Source of the DNA: Formosa sediminum
Lineage (GTDB): Bacteria > Bacteroidota > Bacteroidia > Flavobacteriales > Flavobacteriaceae
Length of the DNA: 64,000 bases
Direction of reading: 5' to 3'
NCBI RefSeq assembly: GCF_007197735.1
Contig: NZ_CP041637.1
Location: 1,550,001 to 1,614,000 of the forward strand
Positions 63,914 through 64,000 of the stretch are shown here, piece by piece. A program made the position numbers and the translations under genes. Position 1 is the first letter of the stretch. Every line of letters begins with the position of its first letter. Below the pieces are notes generated by a model, which saw nothing but the letters and a program-made list of their open reading frames with translations, ran no database searches and had not been told where the DNA came from.

Positions 63914-64000
63914 AATAAATTTTATTTAGTACGTAAAGATAAAAGTTTAAAATGGCTTTTGGGACTATATAAGGTTACAAAATTAAGATTTTTAATTTTT

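Noticed and set aside
1-64000. tRNA or rRNA genes, CRISPR arrays, prophage or restriction/defence genes
   Set aside because: No spaced direct repeats, cloverleaf-like segments or recognisable phage/defence proteins were seen while reading; a covariance-model scan would be needed for a firm negative on small RNAs.

Overview
The window looks like the chromosome of a marine-type member of the Flavobacteriaceae (Bacteroidota). Evidence for this: strongly AT-rich DNA; genes without Shine-Dalgarno sequences; several upstream boxes of the Bacteroidota -7 type TAnnTTTG, one with a TTTG -33 box at exactly 19 bp; a short 287-residue housekeeping sigma factor; menaquinone methyltransferase; type IX secretion components (PorT and the plug protein); a lipoprotein BamA/TamA homologue (TamL); and a complete sodium-pumping NADH:quinone reductase. 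The genus cannot be fixed from sequence reading alone.

Region 1 (1-25411, all plus strand) is an exopolysaccharide/capsule locus. It holds 14 glycosyltransferases: seven GT2-type, six GT4/GT-B-type and one WbsX-type. It also has two hexapeptide-repeat acyltransferases, one membrane acyltransferase, a sulfotransferase-like protein, a Wzy-like polymerase, a UDP-glucuronate decarboxylase (UDP-xylose synthase), a WecA-type initiating phosphotransferase, a Wza-type export lipoprotein and a Wzc-type tyrosine autokinase. Most genes overlap or lie within about 20 bp of each other, so this is a long operon or a few operons. wza-wzc has its own consensus promoter, and the locus ends at a strong terminator. 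No Wzx flippase and no UDP-glucose dehydrogenase is present, so the locus must continue to the left of base 1 or use functions from elsewhere.

Region 2 (25422-26810) is an IS3-family insertion sequence with imperfect terminal inverted repeats. Its orfA is destroyed by stops and a frameshift, but its orfB (the DDE integrase) is open. It marks the boundary between the polysaccharide locus and the core-gene block.

Region 3 (26821-50338) is core chromosome, mostly on the minus strand: an outer-membrane barrel protein, rpe, rpoD, pnp, rpsO, accD, fbaA, tamL, porT, menG/ubiE, aspC-type aminotransferase, fatty-acid desaturase, a lactonase, pruA, apaG and the T9SS plug protein. The plus-strand exceptions are an rRNA/tRNA methyltransferase, trkA-trkH (potassium uptake) and rsmG.

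Region 4 (50533-58569) is the nqrABCDEF operon followed by a small Cys/His-rich protein (minus strand), a small conserved protein and apbE. ApbE supplies the FMN transferase that flavinylates NqrB and NqrC, so this is a functional module. Region 5 (58586-63913) has a DUF423 membrane protein, a SAM methyltransferase, map, an acetyl-CoA hydrolase/CoA-transferase, a small HAD-like protein and gpmI.

No tRNA, rRNA, CRISPR array or prophage was recognised. No gene-free stretch exceeds about 300 bp; the longest (29240-29513) holds the pnp terminator and the rpoD upstream region. The least ordinary features are the polysaccharide locus itself, the half-dead IS, the AccD lacking all zinc-ribbon cysteines with a perfect palindrome in its leader, and the two uncharacterised small genes between nqrF and apbE.
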